Assembly (NCBI RefSeq): GCF_000003815.2 | Contig: NC_049982.1 | Span: forward strand, 24,135,380 to 24,199,379 | Length of the DNA stretch: 64,000 nucleotides | Direction: 5' to 3' | Origin: Branchiostoma floridae | Taxonomy: Eukaryota; Chordata; Leptocardii; Amphioxiformes; Branchiostomatidae | Shown here: positions 51,145 through 62,360 of the stretch, in pieces | Numbering within the stretch: position 1 is the first letter of the stretch | Layout of the letters: every line of letters starts with the position of its first letter | Program-made: the position numbers and the translations under genes | The notes under the pieces: generated by a model | Seen by the model: only the letters and a program-made list of their open reading frames with translations | Database searches by the model: none | What the model was told of the DNA's origin: nothing

Positions 51145-51835
51145 TTTTTTGTTTCAGTGCCTGTGATGTGGATAGTTTCAGTACCAAGGACAGGCATGTT
51201 TGGTTGTGAGTGGACTGTGTTCAGCAACAATGACAGATGTGGTTATCTGTGTGTGGATGGTGTTTAGCAACAGGGATTAGGTATGTTTACCTGTGTGTGG
51301 ATGGTGTTCAGCAACAGGGACGGGTATGTTTACCTGTGTGGATGGTGATTAGCAACAGGGATGGGTGTGTTTACCTGTGAGGATGGTGTTTAGCAATAGG
51401 GACAGGTATGTTTACCTGTGTGGATAGTGTTAAGCAATAGGGACAGGTATGTTTACCTGTGTGGATGTGTTTAGCAACAGGGACAGGTATGTTTACCTGT
51501 ATGTGGATGGCATTTAGCACCAGGTACAGGTATGTTTACCTATGTATGATGGTATTCAGCACCAAGGACAGGTGGGTTACCTGTGTGTGGATTGTGTTCA
51601 GCACCAAGGACAGGTATATTTGCCTGTGAGTGGATGGTGTTCAGCAACAATGAGAGGTGTGGTTATCTGTAAGTGGATGGTGTTCAGCACTAGAAATAGG
51701 TGCTTTTACCTGTGTGTGGATGGTGTTCAGCACCAGGAATAGGTGCTTTTACCTGTGTGTGGATGGTGTTCAGCACCAGGAATAGATATTTTTATCTGTG
51801 TGAGGATGGTGTTCAGCACGAAGGACAGGTGCCTG
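51145..51835. repeat. 43-bp minisatellite
   Basis: About 16 imperfect copies of GGTGTTCAGCACCAGGGACA followed by GGTATGTTTACCTGTGTGTG, ending only about 140 bases before the shared KChIP exon. The unit shares a core with the 44-bp minisatellite at 8938-9956. Confidence 0.9.
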
Positions 51836-51977
51836 TCTTTGCACTTCTCATTCGAACAGGTTCTAAAGTGACATGCTGTGTAGAGAAATGGAAAACTTGA
51901 ATAAGTGTCTTATCTCTTTTTGCCCAATATACCAGTATTACAAATCTAAACAGTAAACTCTCTTGTTGATTCTACAG

Positions 51978-52102
51978 AAAATGAGATTGACGATCTCGAG
52001 ATGCAGGTGATGCGATATAAGCCAGAGGGCATTGATGAGCTGGTACGCAACACCAAGTTCACCAAGAAGGAGCTCCAGATCATGTACAGGGGCTTCAAAC
52101 AG
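51978..52102 (+). CDS. KCNIP-like: KChIP shared core exon (N-terminal helix to EF1 helix E)
   Basis: The acceptor is TTCTACAG ending at 51977 and the donor is CAG|GTTGGT at 52102/52103. The first two bases AA complete the Glu codon begun by any of the alternative N-terminal exons. The exon then reads NEIDDLEMQV, a YKPEGIDELV segment and TKKELQIMYRGFKQ, closely following the vertebrate KChIP pattern DELEM..., HRPEGLEQL and TKRELQVLYRGFKN. It provides the linker and the entering helix of EF-hand 1. The exon is 125 nt and ends in phase 0. Position 41 of the full codons is Gln where vertebrates have Asn before ECP. This exon is the common landing point of a very long intron. Confidence 0.95.
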
Positions 52103-54859
52103 GTTGGTGAAATGATGATCTGGTTTCATTACAGATATTCTACGGCCACGGTTATTTGATTTTTTATCTCTCGGATTTAAAAATAATACAATAAAAAAAG
52201 ATCACAAACGTTCAGCATTCAACCCATTCAAATGACACAAACTGTTGGAACATGTGCTCACATGTTCCAACAATAACAATAACACATAGATGTTTCTAAA
52301 TTGTTCTAAATAAAGAGATATTTGTACCGTTACTTTCCCAATGTTTCCAACATATCCTGATAGGTTCAAACATGTTCAAACTTTCATTTTCAATTGTTTG
52401 AACAATTTAGAACTTTCGTGACTGAAATATTCTTTTACTTAGAATAGTTCAAACTTAATACAAATATTATTTCAAAACCCTCTCGGTGACTCTGAATCGA
52501 CTCTAGAAAATATTTAGAACATCACAATGATGTTATAAACAGTTCTAAACAGTTACTTATCACAATTATAAAGATTTCCAAGTTGTTGAAACAAAAGGCA
52601 AGAAACACCCTCTTGGTAATGTGGAATTGACTCTATCTTCTGTGTCCATTTTTTACAAGTCACTTAAATTATGACTACCATCACTTTAAGTTTGACTAAA
52701 TTTTGGACTCATCATCAATTAAACAGAGTCCACGTCTTTCTGCATTAAACCACCTCGTATCTCCCTCCCCAAGATGCCAACACAGTAAAACACCACACAC
52801 TGTTTAGGGGGAGCCGTCTGCTCCAGGCACGCCACGGTATGGAATTTAATGAAAAACTTAATTTTTTCCTTCCGCTAAATACACAATAGTATATCGAAAC
52901 AAGCAGCAAAGTACAACTTTCAATACAAGAAAACACTCCAAGATTACTGTAATAACAGTCGATACAAATATGAACTCGGAAGAAGTGATCAAGTCAAACT
53001 GACTAAATTGTTTGCCGGCTACGCAACCCCCAAAAAAACCTTCCATGACAAAGGCCAAAAAAATAGGGGACGTACACCAGAGCCCAATGCAAACAATATC
53101 TCCTCTGGGATTTCTTGCTAAAATTAAACAACGATAATCTCGAGAAGTTCTTCCGTAGTAGCTGTCGTGCCTGGAAGCAAGGCCTCGAATGAAGAATCAA
53201 CCTTCAGTCCTCCTTTTGTCTTCTCACAGCACCTGCTGTCCACCTGTTCTCATTAATCAACAGTCACCTGTGCATAACTCAAACACACAATGTGTTAATG
53301 CAGAAAGTGAATTTCACGCTAATGACTTCGTCAAACGCTAGAAATTAGTATTTTCTGAATGTTACAATTTTGCCATTAATCAATGCATCAAAAGTTGAAA
53401 ATTCATTGTTCAAAAGACTAAAACATCCTGGTATGTTGGCTTTGAGTTTCCTGTTGTGGCATTCATGCCTGTATCTGAATTTCTGCATCATCTTTATTTC
53501 TGTTTCATTTGCCCAGGAATAATCTGAGATCAGGGAGAATAGTTTGGCATGGCCTAATTCATGTACTGAAGTTATGCACCGTGTAATATGTATATGGCAT
53601 GGGCCAATTTGCACCTTAACACATTAATCACATATTGATCTGTGAATGTTTTAATGTGAAAACCACTTTGGCTCTGTCGTATTGATCCGATGATGATATG
53701 CCCACACCAATTTATCGCAAAATTCCATATTTGCAGATCAATATGCGATGGTGATAATCACTATGTTAGATATGCACTAATTGGCAAAATTTAACAATAC
53801 CTGCAGTCAAACTAGATGACTGTATTCTTATGAGAAAACATTTATCATTGGATGAAATAGAATTATCGAATCATCAAGCACTATGATGCAAAAAATAAAG
53901 TCTAAAATGTTGTGCAGCTGCAATTCTTGAAGTTGCGGTGGTTTTAGGTTCATTGCATTTTTGTAGTGCTACATGTATATGATTGTGACTGTAGTGCTAC
54001 TGCAAACTTAAAACCACTGCAAATACTCCATTTTCACCCTACTGCACAATTCAAACACTGCAATCTTTAAGCCATTTTACAACGCTACTCTCAATCTTTA
54101 CTACTATTATTATGATGATAATGTTATAGTTGTTGTGTCTTGTTACGAATATTTTGTTACATTGATTCGTTGTTATCAAAATTATGCACTGTTATCATAT
54201 TCCTTAGTGCTGTGTGTGGTCATAAAATGCTTTTGATTTGGTACTTGTATTGAAAATATGTTGACTGAAGAAATGATTTTTTGTTTATGCATGTATGTAT
54301 GTATGTATACTTACTACCCCCTTTAGAATCCAACACACAGGACACTGAGGTGGCTGCACTGGCTGACTCATGAAGATCCATGCTGCAGCTGTAAATGCAC
54401 TGTTTTGTTTCCTTTCCTCTCATTCCGTTCCAATCTTTAAAATTTGATCATAATCTTAAGATGATAAGCAAGTTCAATTCAAGCAACTGGGTAGGTTTTG
54501 GAGTTGCTTGAGAAACTATCACCTGGATGTCTAACCTACATTAACTAATCTTAAGAGGACATGTGAAACGTACATGTAGGCAACAAACCATTATAGATAT
54601 AAAAGAACAAAGAAATACTATGGAACCAAAATTTGTGAGCAAACACATGTCCACCATTGTTGCAGAATTCAATTTTGGGTGGTAAATTATATCCTTTGAA
54701 AGTCACAAAATACTGTTTTATCCATTTTTTTCTTGATCGGAAATCATAATGACTAAAATGGGTATTTGTCAAAAATGACTAGAACACACCTTTAGAAAAC
54801 TTCCTTTCCTTTTTTTACAAAACATGTACTGACACGAGGGCTGCTGTTCACTTTTTCAG
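52103..54859. other. Intron between shared exon and EF1 exons
   Basis: Contains a 30-base near-palindrome at 52243-52272 (14-bp arms, TGTTGGAACATGTG) inside a region dense in GTTCAAAC/GTTCTAAA words, and a TGCAGTGGTTTTA-type dispersed repeat near 53920-54060. No other exon recognised. Confidence 0.45.
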
Positions 54860-54929
54860 GAGTGTCCGACGGGCCTGGTAAATGAGGACACTTTTAAGAG
54901 CATTTATTCCGAGTTCTTTCCCCAAGGAG
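54860..54929 (+). CDS. KCNIP-like: KChIP EF-hand 1 exon, version A (candidate mutually exclusive)
   Basis: Bordered by CTTTTTCAG (ending 54859) and GGAG|GTAAGT (54930), this 70-nt exon begins in phase 0 and ends in phase 1. It encodes [16 protein letters not shown] followed by SEFFPQG: the degenerate EF1 loop, in which the CPTG segment abolishes calcium binding in this family, and the exiting helix. A second exon of the same length and phase follows after 73 nt. Relative to version B four residues differ, all in or next to the exiting helix: Thr/Ala, Ser/Glu, Ser/Ala and Glu/Gln. Open frame, splice sites and mostly synonymous third-base changes suggest it is functional, not a decayed duplicate. 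Confidence 0.88.
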
Positions 54930-55002
54930 GTAAGTCCGTCGTCCTTACGTCCCTAAGGGCACCCGCAAGAAGTTCTTATTTCACACCTTTCACTTCTTGC
55001 AG

Positions 55003-55072
55003 GAGTGTCCAACAGGCCTGGTTAATGAGGATGCTTTCAAGGAGATTTATGCACAGTTCTTCCCACAAGGAG
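55003..55072 (+). CDS. KCNIP-like: KChIP EF-hand 1 exon, version B (candidate mutually exclusive)
   Basis: Bordered by CACTTCTTGCAG (ending 55002) and GGAG|GTCAGT (55073), again 70 nt, phase 0 to phase 1. It encodes [16 protein letters not shown] followed by AQFFPQG. Of the two versions this is the closer to vertebrate KChIP1 and KChIP3, which have IYAQFF at the same place. By hand alignment it matches version A at 56 of 70 bases, and 7 of the 14 differences are third-base synonymous changes. Using both exons would put version B in the wrong frame and give a stop after about seven codons, so only one can be used in a full-length product. Confidence 0.92.
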
Positions 55073-56529
55073 GTCAGTGGGGTATATGTTGGGGTACACA
55101 TCTGATTTGGGCATCTGAATTTCTGAGCGTGTTTCTTCTTTACCTGGAATCAATCTGTTTTATCTACGTTCCATTCCTCTGGTCGTGTTCCTGCTGAATT
55201 GTATGGCATTTAAATGGTTTGCCTTTACATGTGTCACGGTAACTAACCCAGTAGTTATTCAATTGAGAATTTAATCATAAGTGAATGATTTTCACCATCC
55301 AAAGAAACCCAGACATATGAAAAGACCTGTTGTACACCCAGGAAATGCATTTGGTGTCACACCAATTAAGGTTTCATGCAAAATGGGAATTTGGTATCAC
55401 ACCAAGGTTTCCTCCAGGATTGGCATTATGTTTTGTTAATGGTGAGATGTTTCGGACAGCATCCATTGTCGTTTATCAGTTTACTAAACTTATGCAGCGT
55501 TGCTTGTCGAGTAATTCTGTACTGAATATCTCATTACCTGGATGTCTGACATTCATCAACATATACAGTAGTCCAGGTATTGAAGATTTGACAGATGCAG
55601 TGTAAGTACTGGAATTAAACGACCGAATACTTGTTCTATCTCAGTAATGTATCAGACCAGACTGTTATTGATTTAACCTCTTCAGAATTTCGAAAATGAA
55701 GACACTGTCGACGTTCGTCAAGGATTAAGATAAAATGGTAGTATTACATCAGTACAAATTTGAAATTGGGACTAGGCATTGTGTTCAGTATAGATATTCA
55801 AGAAATTCAAATACATACCCCAGCATCATTGCAACATTCATAATGCACAATATTCCAATATCTCCAATGAGAGGAATTTATATGGATCAAACATGTAGTT
55901 TGTTACAATAATGATTGCTCATGAGAATTGATTTTCACATAGTACAGCTTAAATGTATTTGTGCCCATTCATGCACATGAATTAGTTACAAATGTACCTT
56001 GTTGCACTGCCATAGCAATATATTTAACCAAGACAAAAGAAAAATATTTTCATGTTGCAACATGATTTAAATGAACTTTCATTATAAAAGCTTAATACTA
56101 ACTTCAAGTAAGGTACAGTTTCAATTTGAATCATAAAGCCGCCATCAATATTCTCCAATAACCAATTGCAGTAACTGCCTTACTACATTCTGCTTACTTG
56201 ACATACACAGTTAAAAGCAAGTCATTCTCCCAGAAAGCTTAAAGTAGATAAAGAAGTGGAAAGAAAGGGAGAGATAAGAAGAGACAGGTCTGCACAGGGG
56301 ATGTTTTCTTGTTTTGTCTGGCAAAGGAGCTGTCCTATCCTGGTAGATTTCTTTCATATTTCAAAAACTGAAACAAGCAAATCTGAAATATTATAAGACC
56401 TTAGTTTGGTTCTGGTGACTGTACTAAGACAACATCACTACGTATTCAGTGAAATTAATGTTAGGACTTTATCCTCTTTCCATGTCAAAGTCTTACAAAA
56501 GGGAGAAATTGTCTGATCTCTCCACACAG
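55073..56529. other. Intron, no feature recognised
   Basis: Nothing supported. Confidence 0.4.
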
Positions 56530-56600
56530 ACTCGTCAGCATATGCGCACTACGTGTTCAATGTCTTTGATGCAGACCACAATGGCACCATCAGTTTTGAG
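56530..56600 (+). CDS. KCNIP-like: KChIP exon with EF-hand 2
   Basis: The acceptor is TCCACACAG (ending 56529) and the donor GAG|GTGAGC (56601). The first two bases complete an Asp codon with the G of either EF1 exon. The exon encodes SSAYAHYVFNVF and then the EF2 loop DADHNGTISFE, whose twelfth residue (Glu) comes from the next exon. Loop positions 1, 3, 5 and 12 are Asp, Asp, Asn and Glu, with Gly at 6 and Ile at 8, so the site looks competent to bind a divalent cation. The length is 71 nt and the end is phase 0. In the 254-residue isoform the loop is residues 137-148. Confidence 0.95.
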
Positions 56601-56649
56601 GTGAGCACAATCTTACTACTTTTATGTTGAGATTTTTTCTCCTTGTGTC

Positions 56650-56800
56650 TTGAATTCTTTTGAAACATCTCAGGAGTTTTCAGAAACATCTCAAGATTTT
56701 TCAGAAATTTCTCAAGATTTTCAAAATGATCTCAAGATTTTTGAAAATGATGCCAATAGTCTTTTTGGAAAATATCATGATATTTTGAAACAATCCCAAG
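56650..56800. repeat. Short-period repeat, TCTCAAGATTTTTCAGAAA units
   Basis: Five or so imperfect units of about 20-25 bases between EF2 and EF3 exons. Confidence 0.65.
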
Positions 56801-57551
56801 ATTAGTGTGATGACTTTAGCTCAGGTCATGATATAATTGAACGTTTATTGCAAGTTCTTGCCCAAGGGCTAATTGCAAGTGACAAAAAGAGACAGACAAA
56901 CAATGGTAAAGAGTATACAATAGTAAGCAACTAACTTTAGTGATAAATTCAAATATACTAAACAAAGCAAAAAAACTTAGCTATTAGGTTTGACTTCTTT
57001 TTCGGAGGCAATAGAAGACAAAAGATCCCACCTTAAGCTTTTCGATATTATATAGATATAATATGATCTGTAGTTGTCATGTAACATGCAGAATTTTTTT
57101 CATGGGAAGTGCATGTCAGGATAAGTGATATTAATGTTATGCCATGATGTACAGCCGGCTTCTCCAAGTAATCCTGCCCAGTGTCCAGGACTGGTGATTT
57201 GGTACTTGTTGATGTCAGGTTGGAGATTACAATCTGGCAGAATTGCCAATTCTGCTGGTAGACATTTCAATCAGGTTGCCAGGAATGTGCCTGGCCCTGT
57301 AACCATTCATAAATCCTTTCAAGTCCATCCATTTAGAAACTGAGACTCGGTTAGCAACATCTACCACCAGATTGCCATCCCTACCTTGACTTTTACATGT
57401 GTAATATGTCCTGTAACTTCGGAAGAGCAGAGTCGTCAATGTTCCAGAGACCTTATCTTCAAAGTAGTGAACAGCCTTTTGAATAGTTTCGTGACAAGGC
57501 CCTTTTTTCCCTCAAACAAGACAGATTTGTTTTGTTTTTCTCTAATTTCAG
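56801..57551. other. Intron; unexplained two-strand open region at 57125-57439
   Basis: Open frames of about 70 codons on both strands, no splice borders or recognised domain. Confidence 0.35.
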
Positions 57552-57659
57552 GAGTTTGTCATTGGTTTGTCTGTTTTGTCACGAGGCTCACTCAATGAAA
57601 AGTTGATGTGGGCGTTCAAGCTGTACGACATCAATGGTGATGGGTACATCACGAAGGAG
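57552..57659 (+). CDS. KCNIP-like: KChIP exon with EF-hand 3
   Basis: The acceptor is TAATTTCAG (ending 57551) and the donor GAG|GTAAGT (57660). The exon is 108 nt, phase 0 to 0, and encodes [18 protein letters not shown], then MWAFKLY and the EF3 loop [11 protein letters not shown], completed by Glu from the next exon. Coordinating positions 1, 3, 5 and 12 are Asp, Asn, Asp and Glu. EF3 is one of the two high-affinity calcium sites of KChIPs. In the 254-residue isoform the loop is residues 173-184. The hydrophobic stretch before it forms part of the groove that holds the Kv4 N-terminus in known KChIP structures. Confidence 0.96.
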
Positions 57660-58060
57660 GTAAGTGTGGGGGAAAATATATATTATAGGGAATAGAAAAA
57701 ATAGTGGGCATGGATCAGTCTCTGTTTTTATAAAGTTTTAATTGCAATCATAGGAATCTTTTTAAAGGACCATGTGCATGTATCTAAGATACAAGGGCAT
57801 CTAGATATAAATTATACATTGTATACTATTACTAATTCAGGTATTATTTGATTCAGATACATGTATACATGTACATTTATTGGAAACTTTGTCAATCCCT
57901 TTGCAAATACACCAAACATGTAGATTCATTTGGTCTCTTCCAGGAAAATATATGGATAATGGATAAACTAAGAGAAGAAATATAGGAAGTTTAAGAGTGT
58001 CTAGCTACAACATTGTCAATGATATGGTATAATGGAAGGTAATATAAACAATGTGATATG

Positions 58061-58102
58061 CAGACATTACTGGGGGTATGAACACTATTGGGGTAGGGAT
58101 AA
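58061..58102. repeat. Fragment of the 18-bp minisatellite family
   Basis: Two to three units of the ACTGGGGGTATGAACACTAT type. Confidence 0.6.
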
Positions 58103-58330
58103 CACTTATACGGAACCTCAAAATGTGTAAAACAATTATTATATTTTGCAGTTTTCCTGGAAGCATTGCTCTTCAATTTCAGCACTTTCAGACTAAGCAC
58201 TCATCACTGACATTTGCTCAGTTCAATGAGTAATTGGTAAAACAAAAGATAATGTAGACTTGGAGAGAGACTGTGCTTCTTATTAATCTTGATTAACATA
58301 ATTGAATTTTTTCCTTTTTTTGCCCCACAG

Positions 58331-58435
58331 GAGATGTTAGACATAGTCAAAGCAATATATGACATGATGGGCAAGTATGCTGACCCACCCATAAGTGAAA
58401 ATGCACCAGGGGATCATGTGGAAAGAGTATTCCAG
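58331..58435 (+). CDS. KCNIP-like: KChIP exon linking EF3 and EF4
   Basis: The acceptor is TTTGCCCCACAG (ending 58330) and the donor CAG|GTAGCC (58436). The exon is 105 nt, phase 0 to 0. It begins [17 protein letters not shown] when joined to the preceding Glu, a hallmark of the KChIP family, then carries the EF3-EF4 linker [19 protein letters not shown]. The usual vertebrate linker is of the form TYPxLxEDAPxxHVExFFQ, so Ala-Asp for Thr-Tyr and Gly-Asp are lancelet-type variations. The open frame continues into the intron until 58534, but the donor and protein homology fix the end at 58435. Confidence 0.95.
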
Positions 58436-60960
58436 GTAGCCAGACATACCGACAATACTCTTTTCTCAGTGACTCACAACAAAGAGGGGCTGGAACGAGA
58501 GCGTTCGATGCTGTCTCCACAACCAAAAACCTGAGGCTATTCCATTACAAACTTTTTTTTCATTTCCTTCGTTTTTGGTTTACCAGCTCAAACTGTTAAA
58601 CCGTTCTTTCTTTGATTTATTCTCTGGTTCTTTGATGCTTCACGAAAATGACGTTTTTGTTGTTTGCGTCTTTTTTATTTCTTTTTTCATCAAGATGGAA
58701 TAGCCCTGATTACATTCCCATTATGTTCACAACCTTAAGATAAAAGACTATACTAGACATATCCTCCAACCTTAAGCATGCTGCCTCCAGTTGGTGCCTG
58801 TCCAGCTATAGAATGTACTGGACTGATGTTTCCACCAACCCAAAAATGGATAATGATACACAGATTCATGCATGCTGAGGGTTCAAGTAGTACATTTTGT
58901 GAGTGTTCTGGGAATGTATGCAGGTTTGCATATTTTTGGGACAGCAAGTTCTCTCTCTGCCAACCTTCTTTATCTGGTTGTAAGACTCATTTATGTGTGT
59001 GTAATGCACCTGCCAATGGCAGCCGGAAGGGAACCTACACTAGGTGGTCCAAAACCAATTTTACGAGAAACTGGCGATACTGAAGTATGATTTGTATGTA
59101 ACATTACAGCATGATTTATCAAAAAGAGACCCCCCCCCCCAAATCATGTTTATCATACACAATAAAGCTTATGTCACAGAGTAATGGTACTTGTGATAAT
59201 TCAATATCAGAAGACTTACCGCACTCAAATTGTGTAGTGCAGTAAAATTAAGAGTTTGCTGGTCATCTTTGTGTTAGTGGTTGTGATCACCTTGAGTTTT
59301 GAGGTCAACACCAAAAACACCAACTTAAAAACATTTAACGCATCAAAAATTTCCTGACTGTAAGTTTTGATCTATTCAAAATCCAATTTTGTTCCCTTGG
59401 GAAGGCATTTTAGATCTATAAAACCATCACCAAATGCAGGTGACATAAATACCTTTGCCTAGGGATGTCCTCTTGGATGTGACATAAAGCCAGAGGCCCC
59501 TTGTTTGAGGAAAGCCACACCTCCAGCAGGCGAGAACTCACCGCACTTATCAAAAAGAGTCAAGGGGTCCATTCTGGTGCGTATTAGGTATTTGAACCAA
59601 AACCTTTAGATTCTAAGTCCACAACCGAAACCACATTAGGTACTCTTGCCTATTACCTAAAATCTTCAACTTTCTAGAATGTCTTCTGAAGATTGAATTG
59701 CACAACAACCATGACATTCTGAAATCTTGACCTGCAGCTGTCCTGGGCAGAAGAAATTACTCAGTCTAGTAGATTGTACCATCATGTACACTGACAGTTG
59801 GGAAGAAATGCCAAATATGTTTTGTAGATGCCTGTGGTCTGCTTTTTCTTGTTTTGGTTTTGTTGCCATCTTGTGTGAAGTCCCCTTCCCCCAGTGAATG
59901 CCATTGATAGGTGTGCACATGTCAAATATTCATGACAATGCACTTACACTTGTAGATAGACAAAGATATGATACTTTGTTAGTAATGCCTGTGGTCAGGC
60001 CTAAGGAAAAATGTTGTGTTTCTGATCAGGGTCCCAAACAAATTACAGTCATAACATTGGAATTTAGCAATGTAAAACTGAGATCCATCCAAACAATGGC
60101 ATTTCAACATCATATTGTAATTGTACAGAATGAAAATATACATCATACAAGCACAGGTATATTCTATTAAAGTGAACAATTATCATGATTATTATGTTTC
60201 GTACACATTTCAGTCTTCTTAGTCTTAGACTTCCTGTCTATTACACCTTGTAAGGAGATTTTAAGAAAATTTGAAAGACTACTTGAAATTTTCATCCCTC
60301 AGGTGTCAAATGGAAAATTTTGTTTCCTTTGCCAGTTGATCCCAAAGAAAGGGTCAGCAAGTTTTTCTAGAGGTCAGTGAGGCAACCAGAAACACAATAT
60401 TTTTCCCTAAAAGCCTCTGTCCTTCTGAATGATGGAGTTTGTGTTTTCAGGTACCAACATTTGGTTTGCAGGTGGTATGGATTGCTCTAGATTACATGTA
60501 TCTGAATTCATTGTATTTTTTGTGATCGTGAGCAAAGTTTTCCCTCCTCCAAAAAGAATGTTAATTTTAGGACAGTTTCAATGCAAAGTAGGACATTAGG
60601 TGCATACTTGAAATTGAATGCTATGCTTTCATTCATTCCTGATACATATTTTGAAACTTTGAAAGGAATCTTTATTGTCTACCTGTTATGCCTGTAATGT
60701 TTAATGTTTCTTATTGATGGGAGGTAACATAAGATGTTTCCAGAAAAGGTGAGCTAAATCTAAGAAGGCAATCAGAGATAGCAGACTTCTCTTCCTCACA
60801 TGATGGTAAGAGCCCTCTGGCAGATCATATGGAAACTGCATTGCAGAAACACAGACAAAAGACAAACAGATATTAGCGAAGAACAATTCTCCACTACCTA
60901 AGAGTGAAGTAAATCAGCATAACATGGTATATATAAATATCTTAACATGGAATTATTGGA
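58436..60960. other. Intron between EF3-EF4 linker exon and EF4 exon
   Basis: Holds a diverged SINE body at about 59495-59590; no exon recognised. Confidence 0.4.
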
Positions 60961-60971
60961 GTGGTGCATGT

Positions 60972-61165
60972 AACACCTTTATCCGCCGGGTAACCTATAT
61001 CCGTTGCTTTTAGATGCGGGATGTCAAGTCGACAGATAGTGGTTTCAAACTGTGGTAGTTTGAAATATTGTAATTTGAAGCCATGGTCCACCAACTTGAT
61101 ATTTCTGAATACCGTTTTTTTTAAAGGAATGGATATAGTTTACCCCACGGATAAAGGTGAACTGT
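60972..61165. mobile_element. CTAGTTCACCTTTATCCG MITE, copy 4
   Basis: Left AACACCTTTATCCGCCGGGT, right CCCCACGGATAAAGGTGAAC; inside words match copies 1-3. It ends about 107 bases before the EF4 exon acceptor. Confidence 0.82.
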
Positions 61166-61272
61166 TACAACCTGCGGTCCTGCCTTGCTTAATAGGCTCA
61201 AAAAGTTTCAAACTAAGGCAGGGTCACATGTCTGCCCAAATCACTCAATCCAGAAACACGCTTCTCTTGCAG

Positions 61273-61335
61273 AAAATGGACAAGAACAGGGACGGTGTGG
61301 TTACCATTGACGAGTTTATGGAAACATGTAAAAAT
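61273..61335 (+). CDS. KCNIP-like: KChIP exon with EF-hand 4
   Basis: The acceptor is CTTCTCTTGCAG (ending 61272) and the donor AAT|GTAAGT (61336). The exon is 63 nt, phase 0 to 0, encoding KM, the EF4 loop DKNRDGVVTIDE (positions 1, 3, 5 and 12 Asp, Asn, Asp, Glu) and FMETCKN. EF4 is the second high-affinity calcium site of KChIPs. In the 254-residue isoform the loop is residues 221-232. A MITE ends about 107 bases upstream of the acceptor (60972-61165), and the open frame that runs back into that MITE is not coding. Confidence 0.95.
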
Positions 61336-62150
61336 GTAAGTGGATTATCCTAACTTGATGAGACGGGACGTCATCAGATATTCACAAAAGACTGCACATA
61401 GTGTATATAGTCGTGTATAATGTCATTGTGGACTCAATAGTATTTTGTAGAGTAGATTATTTTCCTAGAATTGACTAGAAATTTTAGAGTAATTTTCTTG
61501 CAAGACTGGTCTGAAAAAAAATTACCTAATAAATTGCTGGACTAGATTCTGGACTGATTAAGAAAATCAAATAATCTCAGCCAGCTGTGGTTAGTCACTT
61601 CTTTGGGCTAACTGTTCCATGAAAATACTGTAAAAACTTGGGCCAATACAGAACAGATTTAATTAAGCCATTAGACTTTATCAATTTCTCATTAGCTTTA
61701 TGACATGTTAATAAACACAGAAAGGACAAGTGTACAAGCAGTGAGGCGAGTGCTATTGAGCCAAAAGTATGATATCGACTACTACAAAATCTATTTGAAA
61801 GGTTGAGGTCTAGCCTGGGTACCATCCAGGTAGTAGTTGCAGGTTTTGACAAGTTTTCTAAAATTCACTAGTTCTATCGGGCAAGCACATAAAAAATTTA
61901 CTTGCCCGAACCAATTTTTCACTTGCCCGAAATTCAAGTAACATATATTTTCTTCCAGCAATGGAATTCTTTTATTATTGGCTCTATCATTCTGCGTTGA
62001 ACAATGCTTGATGCCATGACTGAAAAGTAACAAGTAGATCAAAATCTCTCTCATGGAAAAATCTTACTTGCCTGATCGGACAAGTGGGGTAGGACATTCA
62101 CTTGCCTAATGAGCACTTTTATTTGTCCGGGACAATCAGGCTAGTGGACT
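61336..62150. other. Intron with a CTTGCCCGA-repeat element
   Basis: At about 61870-62140 the words CTTGCCCGAA, CGGGCAAG and CTTGCCTAATGAGC recur in both orientations, which suggests another small foldback element; ends are not clear. Confidence 0.4.
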
Positions 62151-62166
62151 TGTGCAACCCTGAGGT

Positions 62167-62360
62167 ACTCTCCAAGCAGAGGTTAGGCTCAGGCTGTTTT
62201 TTTAACGTTTATTTTAGTCGTTTTTATCGGGCTTTCTATGTTGTATTGTATCTTGCTGTATCAAAACCTAGGCTGGCGTACTTCATGAAAAATGACAAAA
62301 TAGAAAGCCCGATAAAAACGACTAAAAAAACAGCCGGAGCCTAACCTCTGCTTGGAGAGT
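62167..62360. mobile_element. Long-TIR MITE with 11-bp flanking direct repeat
   Basis: A 194-bp element whose ends ACTCTCCAAGCAGAGGTTAG and CTAACCTCTGCTTGGAGAGT are perfect inverted repeats; complementarity continues inward with few mismatches, and inner arms GTCGTTTTTATCGGGCTTTC are also inverted. Flanked by AACCCTGAGGT at 62156-62166 and 62361-62371. Target duplications of 9-11 bases are typical of Mutator-like elements; family assignment is inference. Confidence 0.9.

Noticed and set aside
57227-57439. 70-codon minus-strand frame inside the EF2-EF3 intron
   Set aside because: Looks possibly coding but has no splice sites or family motif; could be transposon debris.
61021-61353. 110-codon frame containing EF4
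   Set aside because: Only 61273-61335 is exon; the 5' part is MITE and intron, and a good acceptor defines the true start.
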